Assembly (NCBI GenBank): GCA_948567375.1
Contig: OX419755.1
Coordinates: 79,130,218-79,194,217, forward strand
DNA: 64,000 nucleotides
Direction of reading: 5' to 3'
Origin: Lunularia cruciata
Lineage: Eukaryota > Streptophyta > Marchantiopsida > Lunulariales > Lunulariaceae
Positions within the stretch are counted from its first letter, which is position 1. Each line of letters starts with the position of its first letter. The translations under genes were made by a program, and so were the position numbers. Positions 11,012-21,320 of the stretch are shown in pieces. The notes beneath the pieces are model-generated. The model ran no database searches. It saw only the letters and a list, made by a program, of their open reading frames with translations, and was not told the origin of the DNA.

Positions 11012-12330
11012 TAGTTGGTGACGTCCTTGTCGCCAGTGAAGCTTTGAATTCCTGGATGGCCGTATGTGCATTCTGGAGGTGAGAAAGAGGCTCCCAGGTG
11101 GCATCATGAAGGGAAAACCCCTTCCAAAGGACCTTGTACTTCGTATGTTGGCGACGGCCTTGTTGGATATGGCGACGCGCAAGGATACGATCAACTTTGT
11201 ACTCCTCATGATCATTGATAGGGACAGGAAGAGGGGGAGGTTGGACTCAAGAGGAAAAGGAAGAGGGGTTACGAACAAAGGGTTTCAACTTGGAAACATG
11301 AAAGATAGGTTAGATACGCATGTGACAAGGTAAGGCAAGTCGATAAGCAATAGGAGAGACAATTTGGGTGATATCAAAGGGTCTTATCCAATTAGGGGCA
11401 AGTTTACAAACTTGGGTATCAAGTGGTAGAGGGAGGTTACTGGAGGATAGCATGACTTTATCACCAACTTCAAAGGTGAGATCACGACGATGATGGTCCG
11501 CATATTGTTTTTGGCGATTCTAAGCAATAAGGAGGTGAGACTTGGCTTGTTGGAGCGATTGGGATATAGTGGTCAAGAATGTGGAAGTATGAGGAACCTG
11601 AGATGGAGGGGGAGCAAGAAGAGAATCTAGAACAAGCGGATCTTGGCCAAAATTGAGAAAGAAGGGAGAAAATCCGGTGCTTGCCTATTTGGAATTGTTG
11701 TAGGTAAATTCTACAACTGCAAGACATTCATCCCAATTGGTATGGTGGACATTGATAAAGGCCCGCAACATATCCTCCAATGTATGATTTGCACGTTTGG
11801 TTTGTCCATCAGTTTGAGGATGATAGGCCATGGATAAAGCAAGCTTGGTGCCATGTATCTGGAAGAGTGCTTGCCAAAACTTCCCAATAAATCAAGGATC
11901 ACGGTCAGAGATGAGTACACGTGGCATCCCATGATGCTTGAAGACATTGTCAAAGTAGATTTGCACTAAGGTTGGAGCATCCACATTATCATAGGTTGGT
12001 GCCAAGTGGATTTGCTTACTGAGCTTATCCACAAACACCACGATTGCGGTGTGTCCTTGTTTTGTCTTTGGCAAGGATGTGATTAGATCCAAGCTCACAT
12101 GCTCCCAGCAAGCGGATGGAATGGCGAGTGGTTGAAGGAGTCCACTCGGCTTCTGGTTACTGGCCTTGTTACGTTGGCAGCTCTCACACAATCTGACAAA
12201 TTCTCGAACATCTTGTGTCATGTTGGGCCACCACCATTGACGTTGGAGGGTACCCAAGGTCTTGTCCACACCCATGTGACCAGCGATGGGTAAATCATGG
12301 GCTTCTTGAAGGCGCACAAGTCAAAGATCA
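11011..12330 (-). pseudogene. A2 integrase with C-terminal chromodomain
   Basis: Minus frame 12317-11892 (141 aa) holds the zinc-binding N-terminus (AHDLPIAGHMGVD, LCESCQRNKA), the core Asp (SLDLITSLP) and the second Asp (LISDRDP). After a stop the core continues with AYHPQTDGQT and the catalytic Glu in WDECLAVVEFTYNNS. The C-terminus has PIFHVSKLKPF and a chromodomain (about 11206-11080: EEYKVDRILA, YKVLWKGFSLHDATWEP). Pol ends at TAG 11011-11013. Only a few stops break an otherwise full-length integrase. Confidence 0.93.
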
Positions 12331-13970
12331 CCTTTGGTTGGAACATAGATCCGATCTGTATGGAATAGAAGGCCTTCCTTGAAGGAGAAGGTGTTGTACT
12401 CCTTGTCACCTGTTGTTAGACGACCATGTACCATTCGGAAGAAGGGATCTTGTTGTAGAGCTAACCAAAACTTGTTATGGATCTTGGGGTCAATTAACAC
12501 CGTTGTAATTGCTGCCGCGATGAGAGGAAGGGACTTCAAATCAGGTTGTCATGATAGAGCATCAGGGATGACATGGAACCGACCTGGTTTGTACTCAAGT
12601 TTGATGTCAAACAATTGAAGTTGCTCTTCCCATTGATGATGTTGACTCTTCATGTGCTCCAGGTGTAAGGTCTGCAACAATGGCTTGTGATCAGTTCGCA
12701 TGATCACTTGTTTCCCCAAGAGATAATGCCTCTATACCTTGGTGGCATATACCATTGCAAGTTGTTCCCAATCTCAAGTAGAGTAATTTCTTTCAGCTGT
12801 ATTTAGTCGGCGAGACACAAAGGCAATGGGATGTAGTCCATCTAGAAATTCTTGTTGCAACACAGCTCCAATTGCAAAGTTAGAAGCATCAAAATCAACC
12901 ACACAAGGTAGTTGAGGATCATATGGTTGAAGAATAGGTCTTGAAGACACCATATGTTTCAACTTCTGGAATGCTTCTTCATGTTTGGTGTTCCATTGGA
13001 AGCTTGAGTTCTTTCCCAAGAGGTCAGTCAATGGTACAGCCACATGAGCATAATAGTGGATGAACTGCCGGTAAAAACTGGCCAATCCATTGAATGCCCG
13101 TACTTTTGTAGCATCCTTTGGGGTAGGCCAATCAGTAATGGCCTTGATCTTCTCTTCTTCCATCCTGATCCCCTCTGATGAGATCTTATGAGCCAAGAAG
13201 GTAACCTCCTTCTGCCAAAAAGCACATTTTGACTTCTTGAAGTAAAATTTCCATTGTCGTATTTGTCTTAGGACTTCTCGCACATGATTCACGTGTTCTG
13301 CCTCTGTCTTGCTATAGATTAAGATATCATCCAAGAACACCACCACTGACCAATCCAATAGTCCATCCAACACCCGATGCATCTAATCCATGAAGACTAC
13401 TGGAGCAGTAGTGAGTCCGAAAGGTAGAACTCTCCACTCAAAATGTCCATACCTTGTGCAAAAGGCAGTCTTTTGCACGTCCTCTCCTTCAATAAGAATT
13501 TGTCAATAGCCACTATGAAGATCAAGCTTGGAAAAGTAGCATGCTCCACTTAATTGATCAAGCAGTTCATCGATCCGAGGCAAGGGATATGCATTCTTCA
13601 CGGTTTGCTTATTGAGCTCACGGTAATCAATACAGAAATGAAGTCCTCCATCCTTCTTTGGAACAAATAGTACCGGTGCTCCCCACGGAGAGGTACTATG
13701 TTGTATGAAATCCTTCTCCAACAACTCTGTAAGTGTTGTTTGCAACTCCTCCAACTCCTTTGGTGAGAGCCGATAGATTGGTCTACTCACTGGAGTACTC
13801 CCTGGCAATAACTCGATCTTGAAGGGCATACCTCGATCAGAGGGTAATCCCTTTGGCAGATCATCCGGAAACACATCTGTAAACTCCTGAACTATCTGAT
13901 CAACCATTGCTTGATGCGGCACCTGGCCCTCCTTAGATTGTTCTTGTGCAATCGGCTTGATCCACACCGC
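12330..13970 (-). pseudogene. A2 reverse transcriptase and RNase H
   Basis: Frames 13967-13503 and 13382-12774 give nearly the whole domain. Fingers and palm show [27 protein letters not shown] and [10 protein letters not shown]. The catalytic box is FLDD in VVFLDDILIYSKT. The thumb has KISSEGIRMEEEK. The connection and RNase H have VDFDASNFAIGAVLQQ, RTDHKPLL and a further part to about 12400. Roughly six stops interrupt it. The catalytic residues I can see are intact, so decay is recent. Confidence 0.94.
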
Positions 13971-13980
13971 AATACAGACT

Positions 13981-14160
13981 TATCTTCCTCCAAAGCTTGC
14001 TCTATGGCTGCTTCATTAACAAAATTCCCTTCTAGGGACTCATCTCTCTTCCAAGCTTGCTCCATGGTTGCCTTCTTGGCAAACTTCCCATCTTGGGACT
14101 CATCTCCCTTCCAGATTTGCTCTATGGCTACCTTCTCAACAAACTTCCCATCTTGGGACT
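13981..14160 (-). repeat. Three 60-bp in-frame tandem units between protease and RT (A2)
   Basis: Three exact-length 60-bp units (13981, 14041, 14101), each containing GGGACT at the end and TTGCTC in the middle on the plus strand. On the minus strand they encode three roughly 20-residue charged repeats. Colinear with 1156-1335 in A1. Confidence 0.93.
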
Positions 14161-14176
14161 GACTATTCTTAGGTGT

Positions 14177-14640
14177 CTAACTCAAAGGTGCCAGACAACC
14201 TAATCGGAAATTCCTACCTTGTTGTAGTACTTGAATTTGACGTCGGGTCCAATCAAATTGAACCTTATGACTTTCAAGCCAAGGTAGACCCAAAATGATA
14301 TCATAGTGTAGAGGTGCCACTACAAACCTCATACACTCCAAATACTCCTTCCCAATCTTGAAAGGAATAGGATACGAGGTGCGGAATGCAGAACCTTTTC
14401 TACCATCCGCCATCATCAAACTACTTCCAATCACTGGCTTGATAGGAATCCCCAATTCCTTTGCTACTTGCATAGATATGCAATTCTCTGAACTTCCAAA
14501 ATCAACCAAAATCCTACAACCCCGATTAGATATCATACCTTGCAAGTGAAGCAAACTTGCATAGGTTGAGCCTTCAATCCCATTGGAACTAATCAAGCTC
14601 CCAGTAGGCGGCTCAAAATCTCCTATTGGGATTCTTTGTT
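14177..14640 (-). pseudogene. A2 retropepsin-like protease
   Basis: Minus frame 14596-14177 (139 aa) begins SSNGIEGSTYASLLHLQG and carries RILVDFGSSEN with D-F-G at 14503-14495 where D-T/S-G is usual. MMADGRKG and ILGLPWLESHKVQFDW follow, typical of plant Ty3 proteases before RT. The Phe in the triad is unusual. A1 has Tyr at the same place. Confidence 0.88.
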
Positions 14641-14679
14641 TCCCTTATCATTCTGTTCCACAAACTCCATCTGGGCAAC

Positions 14680-15522
14680 TTGTCGAGGTCACCCATTCCT
14701 AAATGGACATTCAGCAATACGATGTCCAACTTGGCAACAATAAAAGCAACCTCCATTTTGTCGTAATCTTTCTCTATCTGCTATGCCAAGTGGTCTTTGT
14801 TGGATAGCATCAATCTCCATTGGTACCGGTTCTTCCACTTGTGGTACTGGTAGGTTTTGTGTAGGTCGAAGTCGAGACCAAGTTGTCGCAACTAAGGAAT
14901 CAAAATGCTCAGCCAATTGCATGGCTTCTTCTACGTTCTATGGCTCTCGCATAGTCACCTCCAATCTGGTTTGTGACTTCAATCCTTGCACAAATCGATC
15001 CAGAACTTCACCTTCTTGGATATCTAGAATTTGCATGATGATATTTTGAAATTGTGTGATGTAGCTTCTCACCGAGCCAATCTACCTTAACTCCGCCAAT
15101 TTATCTTGTGTAGCTTGGATGGCATTTATAGTCTGAAATCGACCAAGTATTTCATCCTTGAATTCTGCCCATGTCAAAATCGGTGTAACAATTTGTCGTT
15201 CAGCTCTTTCTACTCGGAATCACCACCAAAGTTTTGCCATGCTATCCAATTGGCTAGAAGCCAAGAGAATTTGTTTCTACTCGTCTTGAAGATTGGTGGC
15301 TTCAAAGTAACGTTCACAGTCAAACACAAAATTCTCCATTGTGCTTGGAAGATTCTTGCCTTCAAACACCTTGGGTTTCGGAGATCAAATGTGATCTTCT
15401 GTATCTTGAACTGGCGCTCTCTCTATCTGTTCTCGTCGTTGCTGGTCTCGTTCATCCAACAATCGAGTAAGATGCTCAATTTGTTGTTGCATTGCAAGGA
15501 TAACATCCGGTATTGCCGCCAT
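14680..15522 (-). pseudogene. A2 gag with CCHC zinc knuckle
   Basis: The likely start is ATG at 15522 (minus), giving MAAIPDVILAMQQQIEHL, a coiled-coil-like start. Retrotransposon Gag features follow (FDCERYFEATN, FQTINAIQATQDKLAELR, RSYITQFQNIIMQI). The knuckle CFYCCQVGHRIAEC at about 14755-14714 is an intact CX2CX4HX4C. In-frame stops include those before SPKPKVFEG, after LAELR and after MREP. The start is about 270 bp downstream of the PBS. Confidence 0.9.
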
Positions 15523-15780
15523 TGCTACTTATCTATTCCCCTACCCTCAATTTATCTAGTTGATTAACACATAGATACAACAAGTCCACCGTTCTCCATA
15601 AGTTACAACTGGAAGTATCAAGGGTTCCTCCGACACGATGATCATATGTAGAAAATCTTGCCCAAAGCATGAGGTGATGAATTGTGTGAAACAATGCTTT
15701 GGTAATATCTGGACATAAAAGTCCCAATGGTTTGGCGAAAGTGGATTTGGTGGTCCATAAATTCCATCCATCCCATTCCT

Positions 15781-15792
15781 GCTCTGATACCA
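15781..15792 (-). other. A2 primer binding site (initiator tRNA-Met)
   Basis: On the minus strand TGGTATCAGAGC begins 1 nt inside the 5' LTR end. It is the standard plant PBS complementary to the 3' end of initiator tRNA-Met. Confidence 0.93.
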
Positions 15793-15793
15793 A

Positions 15794-16207
15794 TGTAAAA
15801 GACCAAAACCAAGGAGAGAAATAGGAGAATGGAAACTCACATTGGGACACTTGAATGAGTGAAAACTCCGAATGCCTAGCATGAGCTTTGGCTTTGGTAT
15901 TTATAGGTAGCATACAAGGTCCTTGAGAAGCTTCCTCAAGCCGCTTTCTTAGAGTGCAAGCCAAGTTAACTAGGAAGCTTCTCAAGAAGCTTCCTTCTAG
16001 AAGCTGCCTACTTTGCATGCAAGCTAAGCTAGTTGGAAGCTTCTAGAAGCTTCCTTCTAGAAGCTACTTACTTAAGGTGCAAGCTAAGCTAACCGGGAAG
16101 CTTCCCAAGAAGCTTCCTAGATACTTCTGGAATATTCTAGGCTACTTTGTCTTATGTGCTACTTCGTAAGCCCAACTAACTTTGTCGCTAAACTCCATAT
16201 TGTTACA
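15794..16207 (-). mobile_element. A2 5' LTR
   Basis: 414 bp and about 97% identical by hand count to 10584-10997. Most of the differences I see fall at CpG versus TpG/CpA sites. Carries the same heat-shock-type array at 16036-16062 and TATA-like box at 15898-15905. Right TSD CTATT at 16208-16212. Confidence 0.96.
16036..16062 (-). promoter_or_regulatory. Heat-shock-element array in A2 5' LTR
   Basis: GAAgcTTCtaGAAgcTTC plus TTCtaGAA, identical to the array in the 3' LTR. In this copy it would sit upstream of the element's transcription start. Confidence 0.65.
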
Positions 16208-16212
16208 CTATT

Positions 16213-18690
16213 GATGAGACTATATCTTCCTTACGCTCATTACATCCTATAGTAATAGTGGGACTACCACTAGAGGTATTAGATTATCAGCCTGAGCAGC
16301 CTTTATGTCTTGATAGATCGCTATTTTCACAAGCATTGTGCACTGCCCCTCGCCTTTCCTCAAGAGGCTTGTTAGGGATGGTTTATGAGCACCTTAAAGA
16401 TTGCTTCCAGGGAGATGATCCTTTTAGTGGTTTTACCAGGTGTTTCAAGTGGCTGCAGCAGTAGCAAGAGGAGACATTCTTATGTCTGTTAGTTAGATGT
16501 TAGGTGCTAGATGACTTCTCACAATGGAGGACACAAGGGGCATTAGACCAATTGCTATTGGAGAGATCTTTTTGCATTTGGTCAGTCATACCATTGTCCT
16601 TTAGCATCATTCTCACTTTTGATAGCACCTTAGTCTATATCAATTTGGAGTAGCTACATCTGGAGGATGTGAGGCTATATCTCTAAGCATTAGAGCACTC
16701 CTAGATATCCATCCAGAGTGATCGTCCTACAAGTGGATGTTGAGAATGCATTTAATAGCATCTCATGGGCATCTATCGTTAGAGAGCTTAGAGAGGTTGG
16801 TGGATCCTTGGCGAGTCTCATTCCTTTTTTGCGGTCTTTTTATGGCTCTCTTGCTTCCTTTTACTACCAGCATGGTGGTTCACATGAGGGGGTCACTATC
16901 TTGGAGTCAGCTGTTGGTACACATTAGGGAGATCCTTTGGAGTGGAGGGGGGTGCCTTATTTGCCATGGCTCACTTTAGAGCTCTCCTATCTACTACTTT
17001 GGCTATGCCAAGTTGTGTATTTCTCTCCTTGGCATATAATACACACATCGTAGGCCCTGTAGATCAAATTAGGCAAGCCTTTGACTACTTGACTACCTGG
17101 CTACATCTAGTAGGCTTGAGAGTCAAGTGTCAAAGTGTAGAGCATGTTCCCCTTTAGGTATCCCTCTCCACCTTGAGCTTCCAGAGGGGTGCATCACATC
17201 TACAGATGGACTCCATGTTCTTGGAGTGCCAATAGGATTGGAGGATTTTGTCACATGCTTCCTAGACGTTGCCCTTGCAGAGGATGTTCTCCATGTGGAT
17301 GACCTTCCATTACTAAGAGATCCACAAGTGGCATTTGGTATACTCTCCTCTAGTATTGCTCGTTGACCATCCTACCTCATCCGTACAGTTCTCCCCTTAC
17401 CATCCTTCTCATCACGTTTGAGAGCATCTGATAGGAGGATTATGGAAGTCTTTGGTGATATTATTGGACCATGGACTTTTGAGTGTGTGATAGGGGATTT
17501 GGCACATAGACAAATGGCTCTGCCAATCTCATGTGGTGGGATTGGCTTGTTATCTATAGAAGAGACGACACCTATAGCATTTTTGGGTAGTTGGGCTCTC
17601 TCGGCACTCCTACTTTCCTCTTGTTTTGTGGTTGTTGATAGGCTGGTGTTGGGGACTTATGTGATAAAGGTGGAGGGAGGATCATTTTCTCTCTAGTTGT
17701 TATTGCAATAGATGGGAGAAAGTCTATCACTGCAAGCACAAGAGGATTTTCCACCTTTTGCTTCACTATCATCAGATTGGCTAGAGGTTTATAATCTTCC
17801 TTGATGGAGCGACAGTGTAAGCATACACTACATTCTCTCTTAGTCAACTCATCCATTCTTGAGGCTACTAGAGCATGTCTTTGCTCTTGCTCTGGCAAGG
17901 GTGCAGGCTCTTGGATCCTAGCTTGAACATACATTAGGGCATTTTGACTTGCACAAACTACTTTCTCTACAACAATGAGGTTTTGCCTAGGTTTGGTCCA
18001 CCTATCTGCATCTTCATTACTCACTTGTGAGTGTGGTTCTACACTAGATGCAGCAGCGGTCCACATGACATGGTGTTCTTTTAGAGGACAGAGGATAGCT
18101 ACCCATGATGCCATTAGGGACATATTGTATGCTATGGCACAAGAGAGTGGATACTTGGCTTGGAGGGAGCATTTGTATGCTTTGTAGACCACACGTGTTA
18201 GGGCAGACTTATACTTGGTTTGAGATGATTAGGTGACAGTAGTGGATGTTGTGGTTATGGACCCTACGTGAGATATAGTTTCAGAGGGAGTGATTACCCA
18301 TCCCCTTAGATGGGCAGCGAGTGCAGCAGCAAGTTGCAAGGTCACCAAGTATAGGAGCATGCAATGAGGTCACCTCTTTGTTCCTCTAGCCTTGGAGTTA
18401 TATGGAGCAATGGACACGGCATTTGAAACATTTTTCAAGGAGTGCACGAGAGCTTATCATGTTAGGCGTCAAGGAGTACCACTCTCACTCTCATACTTTG
18501 TAGCATATTTTAGAAAGCATGTGTCCCATGCTCTACAGAGAGCAGTGGCTGGTGCAATCCATAGGAGAGCAATCACATTAGGTGATGTTTCTTTGGATGC
18601 TCTAGTTGTGTGTAGACCGTACAACTTGCATAGCTTTGATATCTTAGGTGCGGTAGGGCAGATTTCTCATATAGACTCTATTGGGGGTTA
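16213..18690 (+). pseudogene. Non-LTR reverse transcriptase with C-terminal Cys/His finger
   Basis: Continues the frame that enters A2 at about 10515-10583. Visible are RT segments (VLQVDVENAFNSIS at 16718, GDPLE near 16930, LHVLGVPIG at 17208) and the catalytic site region at 17030-17050. There the expected A-D-D reads A-Y-N, so it is inactive. Downstream come a finger (CECGS...HMTWC, 18018-18075) and a conserved tail (VVMDPT, PLALELYGAMD) resembling the endonuclease-like C-terminus of site-preferring non-LTR elements. That last assignment is tentative. Several frameshifts and stops are present. Confidence 0.8.
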
Positions 18691-18866
18691 GCTCCATATT
18701 ACCTTTCATGTCTCTCCGTTGTACGGCTTGATAGGGTCTTCTCATCCTTCATTTTTCCTGTGCAATTGCCTTCTTCATCTACTTAGTCCATCATGTATAA
18801 CATCCTTCTAGATGTTACCAAACCAAATTTCATTTCTAGATCATGTGTCTAGCTATTGGTATTATA

Positions 18867-19480
18867 CATGGCCAACCAAGGTAACTAAAGATCCCAATCT
18901 CCCAAGTGGCCTCTCTGCAAACCATACTTTCACAACCCTCTCTTCACCGTCTGAACCACCTTCTTTGCTAAGCCATCTGCCTCAAGGTGATCTTGGGAGG
19001 TAATACAATGATCAATCCAAGCCTTGTCGCACAAGACCTAAAACTCCCTAAGAACTTTGTACCTTGATTAGTCAAAACCTCAATTGGTGCACCAAAATGA
19101 CTAAGAACCCAATCTAGGAACAAATAAGCCATCCCTTCACTGGACTTGTCAAGAAGTGCCACCAACTCAATCCACTTGAAGAAGTGCTTCACCATCACCA
19201 AAACATATCGATGATGTCTCACTGTCAATGGAAAAGTTCCAACAAAGTCCAAACTCCAACGGTAATCCAATCCCATGATAGGTAATGGGTGTATGGCTTA
19301 GGAGCATTGAATGATGCTCTAACTTGGTCACAAACCACACATCCGGTAACAAATTATTGTACCTCAATCTGCATACCGTCCCACCAATTATGACTTTGAA
19401 ATAAAGTATATGTACGCTTTTCTCCAAAATTTCCTAGCTCCTCATGAGCATGATGGACCAACTGTGGTTTCTGAGATGGA
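18867..19480 (-). pseudogene. B1 integrase core remnant
   Basis: Minus frame 19276-18968 reads as a gypsy integrase core: SLDFVGTFPLTVRHHRYVL, then VKHFFKWIELVAL, then FGAPIEVLTNQGTKFLG. The second catalytic Asp (normally TDQGTEF) is Asn. The upstream zinc-binding part lies at about 19280-19480 in fragments. The protein continued into the PHD-bearing tail now at 9120-9819 before the CATGG insertion separated them. Confidence 0.87.
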
Positions 19481-19949
19481 AGTGGTACTATGTACACTCT
19501 ACCATCCTCCTATACCCGAAGAAGGTCTTTGCCCTCCAATATGAACCACCTAGCTTGCTAAAGGACACGATCTATCTCCTTGGCCCCAATTGTGCCACCC
19601 ACACTACCAATGCAAAGATAGTCCATCACTAAGATATCATCATGAATGTCTTGCTAAATTGTACCAACATCTTCACTCTCTAGATCTGTGACCGCAATAA
19701 CTCCTCCTGTATGCATTGAGAGAGATACCACCAAAGCCTCAAAAACTATATAGAGAAAGATAGATGCATGCCAACTTGGCACCATCTCCTCATTTGTCTC
19801 ACCATGCCAACATGCTCTAGTTTGATCGTGCTAGTTGGGACATGGGTTTCTACTCAACCCATCTGCATCATAGTTCACCACTCTAGGTCTATGAATAATT
19901 ATGAAATCATACTCCTGTAAAATTAAACCCATTATGCAAGCTTCCCTTT

Positions 19950-21320
19950 AATCTTGTCATCAACTCCACTCCATCAACCACTTCAATGACTGATGATCAC
20001 TAATGAGAGTAAAGGGGTTACCAAATAGGGAACATCAGAAATGTGCTACTGCCCAAACTGCTGCCAAGCACTCTCCCTCATATGAACTATACTTTTCCTC
20101 TGTTGGAATTGGAGCGACTAGCATAGGCCACCATAAACTCCTTCCCCTTATCATCATGTTGGGTGAGCACTACTCCAAGCCCCAACATACTCCAATCAGT
20201 GTGAACTTGAAATGGTCATCCTCTAGTCAATCTCCTCAAAATAGGAGTAGATGTCAACCTCTCGTTGAGCTCTAAAAAGCTCTCTTGTACTCATCTCCCC
20301 AACACCACTCCAATGTAAGCTTGGTCAGCTTTGTCAAGGCCTTGGCAATGGCACTAAATCTTCTAACATAATGGCAATAGAAGTTTGCCAACCCCAAGAA
20401 TGCTCACACTCTGCTCACATCCATAGCCTCGGAATATGCACAATAGCCTCCACCTTGGTCTGTTGAACACCAAGTCCTCCGGGGTACATAGTGTGACTCA
20501 AATACTCAACCTGCTCATGGAAGAACCTACACTTCCCATGATGTAATTTTAGTCCATGAGATCTCAAACTCTCAAACACCTCCAACAATTGTCTCTCATG
20601 TTCCTCCACAATAGTGCTCTAGACCAAAATTTCATCAATATAGCACCAAGCAAAATTCAATCCAACTAAGATCTTATCCATGACCCTCTAGAACTCAGCA
20701 AAGGATTCTTTAACCCAAATGGTAAGAATCTCCACTAATATAACACATCCTTACCATGAGGATCAATAGCCCAAAATGTTATCTTGGACTTATCCTACGC
20801 CTTAATCAACAACTGATGATATCCTACTTAAAGATCCAAAGTACTAAAGACCTTTGCATGCCCCAATCGCATCAAAGATCTCCTTTGGTGTATTGCATGG
20901 CATACCAATTAACCCTAGTTTGTTGGTTGATAGGATGGTAATTTCCACATATCCGCCTATTTGTGTAGTTGCTAGGCATATCCTTCTTGGCTGGCATCAC
21001 TATAGTTGATGCATACTCTCTATGTGAAATCTCCACCAAACCAGCCTCAAAAAGGTCTCTACTCCAACCCTGAATCAATGTCTCTCAATATCATTATATC
21101 AATAAGGATGCCAGCCAATTGGTGTATCGCTTGTCAACTCAATCCAAATACTAGGTCCTTTTAGAGCACCCAAATCCTTCATATTGAAGGCAAAACAACT
21201 CATGTAGCTCCTCAAGAACCTCCAAACTCTTTGTATTTCCTCTCTTGTAGGCTTAGGTCCAAGATCTGACTTCCAAGCATCCTTTGTAATTGTCGTAGGA
21301 GTAGAAGACATATTGATTGG
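19950..21320 (-). pseudogene. B1 reverse transcriptase and RNase H remnant
   Basis: Readable blocks are FLRSYMSCFAFNMKDLGALKG and LTSDTPIG at 21311-21100 (N-terminal RT), PAKKDM...NYTNRRICGNYHPIN (21078-20880) and EEHERQLLEVFESLRSHGLKL with FFHEQVEYLSHT (20609-20480). The catalytic box is YIDE at 20631-20642 instead of YIDD. RNase H lies at about 19950-20400, including the segment matching HYSYEGECLAAVW-like family residues in fragments. Multiple stops. Confidence 0.87.

Larger units (their letters stand above)
10584..16207 (-). mobile_element. A2: complete Ty3/gypsy chromovirus (family A), TSD CTATT
   Basis: 5,624-bp minus-strand element with two 414-bp LTRs, PBS, gag, protease, RT, RNase H, integrase, chromodomain and PPT. 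It is flanked by perfect CTATT duplications (10579-10583 and 16208-16212). By hand alignment the LTRs differ at about 11 of 414 positions, making A2 one of the younger insertions. Only a modest number of premature stops interrupt gag and pol, most explicable as C-to-T changes. Confidence 0.97.
10464..18776 (+). mobile_element. 5'-truncated non-LTR retrotransposon, split by A2; TSD ATCTACTTAG
   Basis: Flanked by perfect 10-bp repeats ATCTACTTAG at 10454-10463 and 18777-18786, where a family-C LTR is interrupted. After removing A2 and one TSD copy, about 2.7 kb remains. It encodes RT, a Cys/His finger and a C-terminal region in one direction. No poly(A) tail precedes the right TSD. The reading frame runs straight across the A2 insertion point. 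5' truncation is normal for target-primed reverse transcription. Confidence 0.88.
9820..18866 (-). mobile_element. Solo LTR, family C (long form), split by a LINE; TSD CATGG
   Basis: Reverse-orientation family-C LTR in two parts, 9820-10463 and 18787-18866 (724 bp). It is flanked by CATGG at 9815-9819 and 18867-18871. The uninterrupted B3 sequence at 55306-55320 confirms the empty site in family B. The LTR has the duplicated U3 block typical of the long subfamily. The gap between the parts is the non-LTR element and its contents. Confidence 0.9.
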
